The notes under the pieces were generated by a model that saw nothing but the letters and a program-made list of their open reading frames with translations, was not told where the DNA came from and did no database searches. DNA of 64,000 bases from Humulus lupulus (Eukaryota; Streptophyta; Magnoliopsida; Rosales; Cannabaceae): assembly GCF_963169125.1 (NCBI RefSeq), contig NC_084795.1:142761766-142825765 (forward strand). The letters are read 5' to 3'. Below, in pieces: positions 43,524 through 56,400 of the stretch; the stretch's first letter is position 1, and the number at the start of each line of letters is the position of its first letter. Position numbers and translations under genes: made by a program.

Positions 43524-45820
43524 TGTAACGCCCTACTACCTTAGAGCCGTTACTAAGTGAGTTTAAAACAGAAATTGTGCGTTTAATTGACTCAAAGTGG
43601 TTTCTAAAACCAAAAGTTTGATTAAACCAGAGTTTAAGGCTGTATTCTTTTAAAATGGTCAACTTCATTGAAAACATTAAATATAAAACATCTGGGATCC
43701 CAAAATAAGGTTTACAAAATGTTTACAACACCAAAATAGATTTACACTTGGTCATCTATCAAAAGAATGGTTAAATACAGCCATATACAAAATGCCCCCA
43801 ACCAAAGCAGTCGGGCAGGCCAAACATGTACGCGCCGCCCCCACGCTCTCCATACTCATGGCCGGTTGACTGACTCCTTGCTTTTACCTGCCACACGGAG
43901 CACCCGTGAGCCGAAGCCCAGCAAGAAAACCCAAATAACACATAACATATGCAAAGCAAATAGCTGGCAATAATTCACTGATACATAGGGAAACCACCAT
44001 AATAAACAAGTACGGCCATGCCGCTCCCAAGGCCTTACCAAAGCCTGGAGTTTCGGTTCTCACCGCGAGGATAACTCATGTATCCCTTGGGTCCCACCCT
44101 GAATATAAGCATCCCATGTGCTGTGTTACTTTCGGCCCACGGCCGCCCCGGCCTATGCCGTACCCGGCCTCTGCCGCTCGTTTCATCATAATAACACATA
44201 TAGTACATTCAAAATAAACATTCACACAGATCATGGTTCATTTAAGGTTAAGCATTTGCACGTAATACAATCCGGGGCCACGCCCTACAATCACACAGTG
44301 GGGCCATGCCCTAAACTCGGGTGTTACGGTTTTCTTACCTTTAGATTAAGTAGCCTTGATCAACCTGACTCCTTGAGCACGATCTTACCCGAGCCCTAGC
44401 GCTTACCTAAGCAAAATCCACAAGTCAAAGTCATCACCAATCCTCAAGTCCAAAACCTAGCCTCGGGACTAATCCCGAGCCCCCGGGAAGTCCTAAATCC
44501 CCAAAACAAAGTGGCGGAATCGAGCCCCGAACCCTAGGTCAAAATCCCTTCACAAAAGCCCAAAAATCCCCTCTGTGAACAGTGCAGCGCTACAGCGCTC
44601 AAAAGGTAGCGCTGTAGCGCTACAAGCAGAATCACCCTCACCAGACAGGGGCTAGCGCTACAGCGCCCCCTGCCTAGCGCTGTAGCGCTAGTTGCAGCAC
44701 AGCAAAACCAAAAATCGCATCTTGCGATTTTCTTCCCCCATTTCGAACCCAAACTTGTCCCACTCTTTCCCAAGCCCAAAAACAAACATATATACACCAC
44801 ACACTCATCCCAAGCACCCCAAGAACTCAATCCCAAGCTCAAGCAACCCACAACTCAAAATCTAACCCAATGAACCCCAAAACCAGAAAAATCAATCAAA
44901 CAACAAGGATAGGGTCTTAGAAATCATACCGTGGGTGGAATTTCGACCTTGAACTGCACCCTAGACCTCCTTGGCTTGCACCTTTACAACCTTGACCTGT
45001 TTTCCCCAAAAACCCCATCCATTTAGCTCAAAAACACAGTTCAAAACCAGCAAAACCCTAAAACCGAAAACCTCAAGAACTTACCTCAAATCTCTGATTT
45101 GATCTTGCTAATCTCTTGCAAATCCACAAACCTAGCTTACCACTGAGCTTCACCTCAAGAAAAATCAAAGAAAAAGGGTGGGAGAACCACAAACCAAATC
45201 TTCAAAGCCAACCCTTCAGCTTTCCCTCTCTTCTTTTCTCTTCTTTCTTTCTTTCTTTCTTTTCAGCCTAAATTTTCTCTACTAAATCCACTAAGTATAA
45301 AGGCCTCCTTTATTTTATCTCTTGCAAGCCTAATGACCAAAATACCCTCTCTTATCAATTCTAAGCCTTTATGTCCATAAAGGGCATTTTAGTCATAATA
45401 CCCAAATTCCCACTAATTCCTCAAGTGTTCCTAATAATTCCCGTTCGCTACCCAATGCCTAATAAATCACCAAATACATTCCCAAATTCTCGATTAACTC
45501 CCCAAGCTTAACCCAAGCCTGGTACAGGTTCCCGCTTTGACTTCCCGCTAACCCGCTCGTTCTAGGATCGTCTCGAGTCATAGATCACAGGTATCAACAT
45601 AGTCATGCCCAACATGGCCAAATTACAAATATGCTCAATCAGGTCTACATGCATATTAATTCACATAATCATGCACCACAATTAATCACATAATCATAAA
45701 ACGTGCACTAAATCATAATCATGCATAAAACCCATTAAAGACCCACACAGAATTCCATTATGCCCTCCAGGCACGCTATCTCAGGCCCTAAGCCTTAATA
45801 CCGAATTTGGGGTCGTTACA
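43524..45820 (-). mobile_element. Solo LTR K1 (TGTAAC family)
   Basis: TGTAACGCCC to GGGGTCGTTACA, 2297 bp, with a perfect TSD ACCGG (43519-43523 and 45821-45825). It is almost identical to K2. It contains GTGAGCCGAAGCCCAGCAAG and a dense AGCGCT palindrome cluster at 44585-44692. The sense strand is probably minus. No coding sequence. Confidence 0.93.
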
Positions 45821-45879
45821 ACCGGGGTCCTCCCTGGGGGAGGGTCCAAAAGGCGTTGCGCCTGTTGCGGCTCTGCCTC
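45821..45879 (+). pseudogene. Antisense gene of H, 59-bp bridge between two solo LTRs
   Basis: This short piece lies between K1 and K2 and ends with the left TSD copy of K2 (GCCTC). Excluding the ACCGG duplicate, the 54 bp keep the reading frame of the preceding Ser/Pro-rich exon and lead in phase into the frame that resumes at 48179. It proves that K1 and K2 entered the same exon independently. Confidence 0.85.
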
Positions 45880-48178
45880 TGTAACGCCCTACTACCTTAG
45901 AGCCGTTACTTAGTGAGTTTAAATTAGAAATCGTGCTTTTAACTGACTCTAAGTGGTTTCTAAAACCAAAAGTGTGGATAAATCAGAATTTAAGGCTGTA
46001 CTCTTTGAAAATGTTTAACTTCATTAAAACGTTAAATATAAAACATCTGGGATCCCAAAATAAGGTTTACAAAATATTTACAACTCAAAATAGATTTACA
46101 CTTGATCAGTTACCAAAAGAATGATTTAATACAGCCATATACAAAATTCCCCCAACCAAAGCATTCGGGCAGGCCAAACATGTACGCGTCGCCCCCACGC
46201 TCTCCATACTCATGGCCGGTTGACTGACTCCTTGCTTTTACCTGCCACACGGAGCACCCGTGAGCCGAAGCCCAGCAAGAAAACCCAAATAGTACATAAC
46301 ATAAGCAAAACAAATAGCTGGCAATAATTCACTGACACAAAGGAAAACCATCATAATAAACAAATACGGCCATGCCGCTCCCAAGGCCTTACCAAAGCCT
46401 GGAGTTTCGGTTCTCACCGCGAGGATAACTCATGTATCCCTTGGGTCCCACCCTGAATATAAGCATCCCATGTGCTGTGTGTTACTTTCGGCCCCACGGC
46501 CGCCCCGGCCTACGCCGTACCCGGCCTTTGCCGTTCGTTTCATCATAATCACACATATAGTACATCCAAAATAAACATTCACACACATCACGGTTCATTT
46601 AAGGTTAAGCATTTGCACGTAATACAATCCGGGGCCATGCCCTACAATCACACAATGGGGCCATGCCCTAAACTCGGGTGTTACGGTTTTCTTACCTTTA
46701 GATTAAGTAGCCTTGATCAACCTGACTCCTTGAGCACGATCTTACCCGAGCCCTAGCGCTTACCTAAGCAAAATCCACAAGTCAAAGTCATCACCAATCC
46801 TCAAGTCCAAAACCTAGCCTCGGGACTAATCCCGAGCCCCCGGGAAGTCCTAGATCCCCAAAACAAACTGGCGGAATCGAGCCCCGAACCCTAGGTCAAA
46901 ATCCCTTCACAAAAGCCCAAAAATCCCCTCTGTGAATAGTGCAGCGCTACAGCGCTCAAAAGGTAGCGCTGTAGCGCTACAAGCAGAACCACCCTCACCA
47001 GACAGGGGCTAGCGCTACAGCGCCCCCTGCCTAGCGCTGTAGCGCTAGTTGCAGCAGACCAAAACCAAAAATCGCATCTTGCGATTTTCTTCCCCCATTT
47101 CGAACCCAAACTTGTCCAACTCTTTCCCAAGCCCAAAAACAAACATATATACACCACACACTCATCCCAAGCACCCCAAGAACTCAATCCCAAGCTCAAG
47201 CAACCCACAACTCAAAATCTAACCCAATGAACCCCAAAAACCAGAAAAATCAATCACACAACAAGGATAGGGTCTTAGAAATCATACCGTGGGTGGAATT
47301 TCGACCTTGAACTGAACCCTAGACCTCCTTGGCTTGCACCTTCACAACCTTGACCTGTTTTCCCCAAAAACCCCATCCATTTAGCTCAAAAACACAGTTC
47401 AAAACCAGCGAAACCCTAAAACCGAAAACCTCAAGAACTTACCTCAAATCTCTGATTTGATCTTGCTAATCCCTTGCAAATCCACAACCCTAGCTTACCA
47501 CTGAGCTTCACCTCAAGAAAAATCAAAGAAAAAGGGGTGGGAGAACCACAAACCAAATCTTCAAAGCCAACCCTTCAGCTTTCCCCCTCTTTCTTTTCTC
47601 TTATTTCTTTCTTTCTTTTCAGCCTATAATTTTTCTCTACTAAATCCACTAAGTATAAAGGCCTTCTTTATTTTATCTCTTGCAAGCCTAATGACCAAAA
47701 TACCCTCTCTTACTAATTCTAAGCCTTTATGTCCATAAAGGGCATTTTAGTCATATTACCCAAATTCCCACTAATTCCTCAAGTGTTCCTAATAATTCCC
47801 GTTCGCTACCCAATACCTAATAAATCACCAAATATATTCCCATATTCTCGATTAACTCCCCAGGCTTAACCCGAGCCTGGTACAGGTTCCCGCTTTGACT
47901 TTCCGCTAACCCGCTCGTTCTAGGATCGTCTCGAGTCATAGATCACAGGTATCAACATAGTCATGCCCAACATGGCCAAATTACAAATATGCTCAATCAG
48001 GTCTACATGCATATTAATTCACATAATCATGCACCACAATTAATCACATAATCATAAAACGTGCACTAAATCATAATCATGCATAAAACCCATTAAAGAC
48101 CCACACAGAATTCCATTATGCCCTCCAGGCACGCTATCTCAGGCCCTAAGCCTTAATACCGAATTTGGGGTCGTTACA
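45880..48178 (-). mobile_element. Solo LTR K2 (TGTAAC family)
   Basis: TGTAACGCCC to GGGGTCGTTACA, 2299 bp, with a perfect TSD GCCTC (45875-45879 and 48179-48183). It differs from K1 by scattered substitutions and small indels, a few per cent at most by eye. The different TSD shows an independent insertion, not a tandem duplication of K1. Confidence 0.93.
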
Positions 48179-50230
48179 GCCTCCTACATCGGTCAAACCG
48201 TCAGAGGCGGCGACTGTTACTGGGGTGCAGGGTGACTTTCCAGTTGAGGCGAGATCCCCTAGCACCTATGCGAGATCATCAGAGGCGTTTCCCTCTACCT
48301 CTGCCTTGGCTGGGGGGTCTAACGTTGGTGACAGGCAAGGATCAGAGGGGAGATACCCTTCTTCTACCTCCCGTAAGAATCGTCTTTTGGAGGATGCTTT
48401 CGGGGACGACATTGAATCTATGAGCAGTCCTTCTCGGCCAGTTGATGCAGGCCAGGTCATTACTCTGGAGACCATCTCCGTATGTCAAAAATCAGGAGCT
48501 ACCGAGGTTGCAGGTGGCCATAATTTGGGTGTTGACGTTCATGTGACATCTCTTATAGCTTCTGGGTCTCATTTAGGAGAGGTCATAATTGTATCCCCAA
48601 AGGGTACAAGTAATTTTGAGTCTCTAAGTGCTTTTTTGGAGCAACTGACGTCTTCTGCAATACAAACGCCAGTGTATCTACCAAGTGACTTAGGTGAAGA
48701 TGTTGGAGACGAGTTGCTTGTACGTCCTTCCATGCCACATCTTTCTAGAATGGGAACGGCCGCTTTGACATCTCATAGCATTATGGTGTCATCGCTAGCG
48801 GGAGGTGGGAACCGGTTGCCCCCGTTGCTTCTATTGCTGCGCTAGCAGGGAGAGAAGCAAGTGACAGAGTGGTGGATGTGCCAGAATATGTACCTTCTGC
48901 ATCAACAGAGGTGATGGAGGAGATGCTGCGCATCAGTAGACCTCATCTTCTTGTGGAAGCTATCAGGTCGTTGAGTGGGCAAGGTGACTTGCTTCAACAA
49001 GTGTCGGACCATATATGGATGGTAAGTTTGTTTAATATGAGCATGGTTGCCATGTATGTATGAGAGTGAGTATCGTGTGGTGTCTATATTGTTTGATGTG
49101 TGACAAGTGTAGTTAATGTTTTGCAGAGCTATGTATGCGCTTCTGCTGCTAGAAGGGAGTATGCAGCGGCTATTCAGAATAGCGCTAAGATGGCTGAGCA
49201 GACGACCTTACTTGAAGAGGAGCGCGCGGGGAGAAGGATGGCCGAAGCAAATCGGGATGTGCTCGTGGAGGTCATAAAGAAACGCAGCTAGCAGAGGAGA
49301 AAGAGAAAGTGCTGGCCACAGAGGAGAAGCTAGTAGGTTCTGCTGGGTTAGAGCTGGAGCGTGACGAATTGAAAGCTGACCTAATGGCTATGAAAAATAA
49401 ATGGATGGAAAAGAGCCAGTTCTGCGCGTAGCACGAAGCCCGAATGGCGAAGCTTGACAAAATGATAAACAAATTGGAGGAGGATGTAGTGTCGTTGGAG
49501 ACAGATAAAGAAATATTAGAGAAAGATAAGAAAGAGCTGGGACAGAAAGTGAGGGTGTTGGAGATGAATGTTGCGGATACGCGGAAGCAGAAGCTGGAAG
49601 TAGAACTCCAGTTAAAAAATAAGTTGAAGGAGAAAGAGGAGGCCATCACAAAAACTGAGAGACAGTTAAAGGAAATGGCTGAGGTATGTGTTTTTTCTTT
49701 ATACATTGGTATGATGACATTATGGTTGAGATTTACGTTGCATGTTTTGATGAAGTGATGGGTTTGTTTTGCAGAAGGCAGAAGAGACGACCGTAGAAGC
49801 CACGAGGCAGCGCATTCGAGATCGTGAGATTACCAAACACAAGTTCGTGAGGATTGCCAAGGTAGACACTGCAAAATACCTAGATCTTGCACTTCGTAAC
49901 AAGAAGCAAACTCTAGAGGAGAAATGGGCTAAACTGGAGATGTACTGTAAAAGCATCGATGTGAAAATTGGGGAGTATAATGTGGATCAATAGCTCAATG
50001 AACTCGGCAATCTGCAAATCACCTACCTAGCACAACATCTTGAAAAATTGAAGCTGAAGGGCGACGCCTTGGGCTCAATTTATATTGCAAGTGGGGAACC
50101 TGTGGAAGAAGGTGATGTCGCAGGGCAGGTGTCCTCTGTTGTCGTGTCAGAGGCTGCCAGACAAATGGTGACGGAGCCTACTCCAGTGGCAGAGGCAAGA
50201 CCAGCTGGTGAAAGAGGTGCCATAGAATGA
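48179..50230 (+). pseudogene. Antisense gene of H, 3' part with coiled coil
   Basis: Resumes in phase (PPTSVKPSEAATVTG) and stays open to a TAG at 48843, then shifts frame (MVDVPEYVPSASTEVM). A donor (ATATGGATG then GTAAGT) at 49021/49022 and an acceptor (AATGTTTTGCAG) at 49126 bound one intron, and GAG/GTATGTG at 49683/49684 and TTTGTTTTGCAG at 49774 bound another. The exons between encode a long Glu/Lys-rich coiled coil (EERAGRRMAEANRD, KLDKMINKLEEDV). Stops or frame changes occur near 49290, 49430 and 49991. The final frame ends GERGAIE at 50228-50230. The coiled-coil C-terminus parallels exon 4 of the D antisense gene. Confidence 0.72.
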
Positions 50231-51477
50231 TCGACGCAGCTTTTTATGCTTGTATATGCATGTTTAGTCGTCATTGTTTGTTATTACTTGGACAATTGTA
50301 GATCTAATGTGCAGATTAGTAATACAAATTACATGAATTCGTTCATGTTATTTTCCTGTTTGTTAGTAAATGTGTTTTTCGTAAATTGTTGTAGCAGGTG
50401 AGGGTCAATTAACGTATTCTGATAAGAGGCTTCATAGACCCTTTAGGCCATTGCGCGTGAGATACAGTAGGAACTCGCACAGATGGTGGGAGAGAATGCC
50501 CAGTTAAGTGTTGCGTGAGTGATTTGGCATAATGTTGGGGTGATTGTTCAGTGCTGATGACATTTCTGTTTCAGGTGAACATCATGATTGGGTAAATGTG
50601 CCATTTTTGAGGCGAGTCTTTGATAAGCCGCAGTGGCTATACTCGACGTGGGCGTTGAATGAGTTAGTGAGAAGTGGAATCCCATATTACATATCATGCG
50701 AGCGTTATGGATTAGGTCATCCGAATCTAGAGAGTGCGATGGCAGAGTATACGCGTCGTATTGAATGGGATTAGAGACTCCCTCGATGTGTATTTTGTAA
50801 ATTATGTTATGTGCGTCTTAAGGGGGTATATAGTAAATAAAAATCATTATTAATATAACATATTTTGTAAAGAACAACTTCTGATTTATTCATGTTTATT
50901 GACAATCTGTTGTGTATTTGGCTGTTTGATTTACACGATTGATACTGATTTCGTGCATCGATTTGCTAAGAGAGTTGAGTGTGTTAACCCTTTGCTTTGA
51001 GAGATAGTTGTGTTGCGTTCTTATTAGCACTAAGTCGTCCCCTTGAGTGTATGAAAAAGAAATGTTGATGCTTTACCATTTGCGAGAGGGAGTGGCGTGG
51101 TTCAGCGCAGATGCAGAAGGCAGCATGCGAGGCTGGGCGTCGAGGCAAAGTGAAGAAAGGCAGAACCCTGGATCGAACATCTTTCTAGTGCACCCATACC
51201 GAGATGTATGTGGGAAGGCTTGCTAGGGTAGGCTTCCAATCCGACAGAGACAGTCATTGTACAGGACGTGGTTGCGACTACGGGAAAAGTTCCTCCCAGT
51301 CTTGGATTGTTAAACCAGTTAGTGTGCACTGGGGGCAGACCCGAGGTGGGGCATCTGATGGATCTGCTGCAGTATTCAGGGCAGATTAAACTGCACAATG
51401 AAGCCCCTCGCAGCAAAGTAAGAGGGCAGGGTAGTTGGTGAAGTGTACCCTGGATGGACAGCCAAATCCACATAGTG
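50231..51477. other. Spacer of H with a 76-codon ORF of unknown nature
   Basis: Mostly non-coding. A plus-strand frame at 50544-50774 (contains HDWVNVPFLRRVFDKPQWLY and ends RRIEWD) follows a T-rich TTTCTGTTTCAG that could be an acceptor, so it may be a further exon of the antisense gene or a separate small ORF. I do not recognise it. The segment 51100-51477 is moderately GC-rich with no convincing gene on either strand. Confidence 0.4.
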
Positions 51478-53457
51478 ATAAGTACCAAATTTTTCTATTT
51501 TTAATTCATTATTCTTCTATTATTATGCACTTGATTATTTATTTATATATGTTTAATTAGTTTATTTTGTGTTTTTAGGATTTTCAAGACATTTGGGTGA
51601 AAGTGAATGAATTTGGGATGTTTTACAAGAGAGGAACCCAAGAGAAAATGTAAGTGCGATAACACTGCAAAGTGGTATACAATATGAGCCACCCACACAA
51701 CCTTTATCGACAACTCCAGTGCAAAAGCGAGTAGTAGACAACTCCATCTATGATGAACCATCAACACAGAAAACATCACATAAACCAACTATGCCAAGTT
51801 ATGTCCCTCGTCCACCTTTTCCAAGCAGATTGAAAAAGTTTAAGAAAGAGGAAGCTGACAATGAAATTCTTGAGACTTATCAAAAAGTTGAGGCAAACAT
51901 TCCATTACTTGATGCTATTAAACAAGTGCCACGTTATGCTAAAAATTTTAAGGATTTGTGCACGAATAAGAAGAAATTGAAGGGTGATGAGAAGATAAGT
52001 GTGGGGGAGAATGTCTCTGCCGTTCTCCAAAAGAAGCTACCACCAAAATGCAAGGATCCTAGAACCTTTACAATTCCTTGTATGATTAGGAATAAAAGGA
52101 TTGAGAGGTGTATGATAGATTTGGGAGCATCGCTTAATGTCATGTCATATTCAACATATGCTTCTTTAAATCTTGGGCCACTAAAGGAGACAGGAGTTAT
52201 TATTCAACTAGCTGATCGCACTAATGCTTATCCTTTAGGGGTAGTTGAAGATGTGCTGGTGAAGGTTGATGGACTTGTCTTTCCAGCAGATTTCTATATA
52301 CTTGAAATGGGGGATGCATCAATACCCCATCCGACACCAGTTTTATTTGGGAGGCCATTCTTGATGACAACAAATACAAAGCTGGATGTTAGAGCTGGAA
52401 CACTGACAATGGAATTTGATGGCGACGTTATCAAATTCAATGTGTTTGATTCTCCTGGTAAGATCAAGGGGAAGGAGACTTCATTGAAAGACCCAACATA
52501 AAGATCTTGACCACATCATCCAGTCGAGCTAACGACATTAAACAAAGCAAACTTGCGGGAGTTTTTCTTACCTTTATCTTTTTATTTTGCATTGATTTTT
52601 TTATTTAGTATATGCCTTGAGGACAATGCATAAATTAAGTGTGGGGGAAGGGAAAACTGTCTGTTCAATTTTTATTTGTCATTTCTTTAGTTGTTATTTG
52701 TGTTTGTGTTGTTTAGTTGTTTATAGTGTCATTTTTTAATAAAAAAAAAAATTAGGTTGTTATAAGCATGGTTATGTTGAAAGTTGTCTGTCAATGATAA
52801 AACTTCTGATTGAGATAAGAATATGTGTAGGAAATTGATGAATTCTGCATGAATTGTGTGCTTAACTCTTGTCTAGTTGTTACTTAAGCTTGATCTTTAA
52901 TTTTTAAACATAATGTGTTCAATTAGATTTACGTTTTCACTATTGTTTGGAGATATTTATGCATGCTATCATCTATATATATATATATAGTCTCGACCAC
53001 TCTAGAAACCATTGATTAATTGTTTGAGGCGAAATCCTAAGTACACATGATTAGGAAGATGATTAAGGCATGTTCTTTGGATCGTTTGAGCCTGTCAAGC
53101 TTACCTATGAAATTGAATATCCTAGTTTCCCATTTTTGAGCCGTAATGACTAATTTTTTATCTTTTATAAGCCAATATCTAAACCTTTTGCAGCTTAAAT
53201 TTTTATCCTTTTTGTGACCCATTACACCATAGTTTTATATGATTGTTTGATTTGGTGGGTTGGATTATGGATTGTAAGAATGTGAAGTTGTATTGGTTTG
53301 TTGGATTATAATGTGAAAGTATATGATCTACTATTTCATCCAATGCGTTGAATTGAAAAATTAAAAAAAAACATAAAAAAATCTGCATTGAGAAATATGA
53401 AAAAAAAAAGTATTGCAAAAGTATAAGTGTGGGGGAAGTAGTAAGATCAATGTGCAA
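51478..53457 (+). mobile_element. Fragment J: internally deleted Athila-like gypsy element
   Basis: Begins TGATAAGTACCAAATTT, resembling the start of solo LTR I. After about 140 bp of LTR-like sequence (TTTTGTGTTTTTAGGATTTTC) it passes directly into a gag tail and protease, then directly into a 3' untranslated region with GTCGAGCTAACGACATTAAA (about 52523-52542), ATGCCTTGAGGACAATGCAT and two GTGTGGGGGAA tracts (52640 and 53425). RT, RNase H, integrase and the gag N-terminus are absent. The right edge meets truncated element G. Confidence 0.65.
51632..52501 (+). pseudogene. gag tail and aspartic protease of fragment J
   Basis: The frame is open from about 51632 to the TAA at 52499. It begins RNPRENVSAITLQSG, the usual end of gag in Athila-type elements, continues through a linker with KKLPPKCKDPRTFTIPC, then the protease with CMIDLGASLNVMSYSTY (about 52110-52160, active-site DLG), LADRTNAYPLGVVEDV and FGRPFLMTTNTK. 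It ends in KDPT. No frameshift or stop interrupts it, so it may have been preserved longer than neighbours, or the deletion is recent. It lacks an ATG in a normal gag context. Confidence 0.8.
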
Positions 53458-53466
53458 AGTATAAGG

Positions 53467-56400
53467 GTGGATCTAACTCGATAGGGAACATAGCCTCATA
53501 CTCATAAGTCAAAGAGAATGGAGTATGGCCTGTTGCTGCTTGATGGGAAGTTTTGTACAACCAAAGGACTTCAGGCAATTGTTCTGGCCATGCCCCCTTA
53601 GCTTCTTCAAGTCTTTTCTTTAGAGTATCCTTTAGCGTTTTATTGACTGCTTTGACTTTTCCGTTTGCTTGGGGATGAGCAACTAAAGAAAAGCTTTTGA
53701 TAATCCCATGCCGTTCGCAAAAGTCTGTGAATAAATCACTATCAAACTGCGTGTCGTTATCTGAGACGATTTTCCTCGGCAATCCATAGCGACAAACGAT
53801 GTTTTTGACTACAAAATCCAGCACTTTCTTGGTCGTTATGGTTGCGAGTGGCTCGGCTTCGGCTCATTTAGTGAAGTAATCGATGGCAACCACAGCATAC
53901 TTGACACCGCCCTTTCCTGTGGGTAAAGATCCGATTAAATCTATACCCCAAACTGCAAACGGCCACGGACTTTGCATCTGTTTCAGTTCATTAGGGGTTG
54001 CTCATGGGATTTTGGAGAACCTCTGGCACTTGTCACACCTCCGTACGAATTCCATCAAGTCTTCATTCATTGTTGGCCAGAAATACCCTTTCCTTAGGAT
54101 CTTTTTCGACAAGCTTTGCCCCTAGTGTGGTCCCCACAAAAGCCTTCGTGTACCTCTTTCATCAATTCTTTGGCTTTCTCTTTCCAAACACATCTGAGGA
54201 GTGGCATTGTGTATCCCCTTCGGTACAAGATTCCATCAACTAAGATATACCTTGCAGCATGTCGCTGAAGGGTCCTAGCTTTGTTTCTGTCCGCCGAAAA
54301 CACGCATCAGATACTCTACGTATGGTGCCATCCATGTATCCGCCACCTGGATCACCAGAGTGGTCTCCTCTACTTGGATGCTTGGCATAGCTATTCGTTC
54401 AATTGGTACTATGTTCAGAGTATCATCATCTTTTGCACTTGCTAGCGTGGCCAAAGCATCAGCGTTTGAATTCTGGTCACGAGGTACTTGCTAAAGGGTG
54501 TACTTGTCAAACTGTGCTAATAGATCCTTTGTTTTGTTTAAATAGGCAACCATCTTTAAACCTTGAGCTTGGTACTCTCCCATGACTTGATTTACCACCA
54601 ATTGAGAGTCACTGTAAATGTCAAGGGTTTTTATGTTCATGTCCCTGGCCAATCGTAACCCAGCAAGCAACACTTCATATTCAGCCTCGTTGTTGGAAGT
54701 AGTGAAGTCAAACCTGATTGCACAATGAAATCGATGTCCTTCAGGCGTAATCAGGATCACCCTTCCCTCTGCATGATGCTCATTGGAAGATTCGTCTGTA
54801 AATAACTTCCATGAGGGAGGTTGGTTTTAAGACTCAGGCTCTTCACGCTCTTTGGTCTGCTCGCTATCTGTAAGTTCAGTGAACTCTGCAATGAAGTCAG
54901 CCAGGGCTTGCCCTTTCATCGCTGCTCGGGGTAAGTAAGAGATATCGAACTGCCCAAGTTCGACTTCCCATTTCAACAATCTTCCTGCAGCCTCTGGCTT
55001 TTGCAAACTTGTCGTAGAGGTTGGTCAGTCAAAACTGTGATTGGGTGAGCTTGAAAGTAAGGTCGCAGCTTCCTTGAGGCCAAAATTAAGCAATAGGCCA
55101 ACTTTTCAATTGGTAGATATCGCAGCTCCGCTCCAATTAACCTCTTGCTTACATAATAAACCGCCTTTTGCACGCCTTCTTCCTCCCTTACTAAGACAGC
55201 ACTAGCAACATATTCCGTAATCGCCAAGTAGACAAACAAAGTCTCCTCATCAACCTGTTTTGATAGGATGGGTGGTTGTGCCATGTGAGTCTTCAATGCT
55301 TGGAAAGCCTGCTCGCACTCCTCTGTCCACTCAAATTTTTTGTTGCCTCTAAGTAGATTAAAAAATGGAACGCACTTGTCTGTTGACTTTGAAATAAATC
55401 AACTGAGAGCGGCAATTCTTCTGATCAAACTTTGAACATCCTTGATCTTTGCTGGTGATTTCATATCGATCAAGGCTTTGATTTTCTCAGGATTGGCTTC
55501 AATTCCTCTCGAGTTAACTATAAATCCCAAGAACTTCCCTGATCCTACTCTGAAGGAGCATTTGAGAGGATTCAGCTTCATCTGAAATTTGTTCAAGACA
55601 TTGAAGCACTCTTGCAAATCCTTTATATGCCATTCTGCCTTCTTTGACTTGACCAGCATGTCGTCAACATAGACCTCCATGTTTGTGCCGATTGAATCCT
55701 TAAACATGTGGTTGACTAGTAGCTGGTAAGTTGCACCAGCGTTTTTCAAACCGAAGGGCATAACTTTGTAATAGTAAAGCCATGTATTAGTCTGAAAGCT
55801 AGTGTGATCCTCATCAGGAGGATGCATACTAATCTGATTATACCCTGAGTATGCATCCATGAATGAGAGAATCTCATGCCCTGTAGTGGCATCGACCAGT
55901 TGGTCGATTCTTGGGAGTGGGAAACAATCTTTGGGGCAGGCTTTATTAAGGTCTGTGAAATCCACGCATGTTCGCCACTTGCCATTTGGCTTGGGAACTA
56001 GTACGGGATTAGAGACCTACGATGGATAAAACGCCACCCTGATGAACCCATTCTCCTTCAGCTTCTTGACTTTTTCTTTTAAGGCCTTTGATCTATCTTT
56101 GTCAAGCAGCCTTCTTTTCTGTTGCACCGGTGGAAAACTCTTGTCGATGTTCAGGACATGGCTGATGACTACGAGGTCTATTCTAACCATGTCTTTGTGC
56201 GACCAGGCGAAGACTTCCTGGTTCCTCATAAAAAAACTCCACCAGTGCTTGCTTTGTTGTTGTCTCTAAGTTCTTACCGACTTTCACAACCCTGGTCGGA
56301 TTTTCTTCATCGATTTGGACCTCTTCAAGGTCCTCGATGGGTCCTATTTCTTCCTCAAAATCCCCAAAGCGAGGATCCAAGTCTCTATCCTCCTTTGGGC

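Noticed and set aside
51102..51488. 128-codon minus-strand ORF between J and the H antisense gene
   Set aside because: No recognisable motif, overlaps the start of J, and both neighbouring frames look equally plausible; probably chance in GC-richer spacer.
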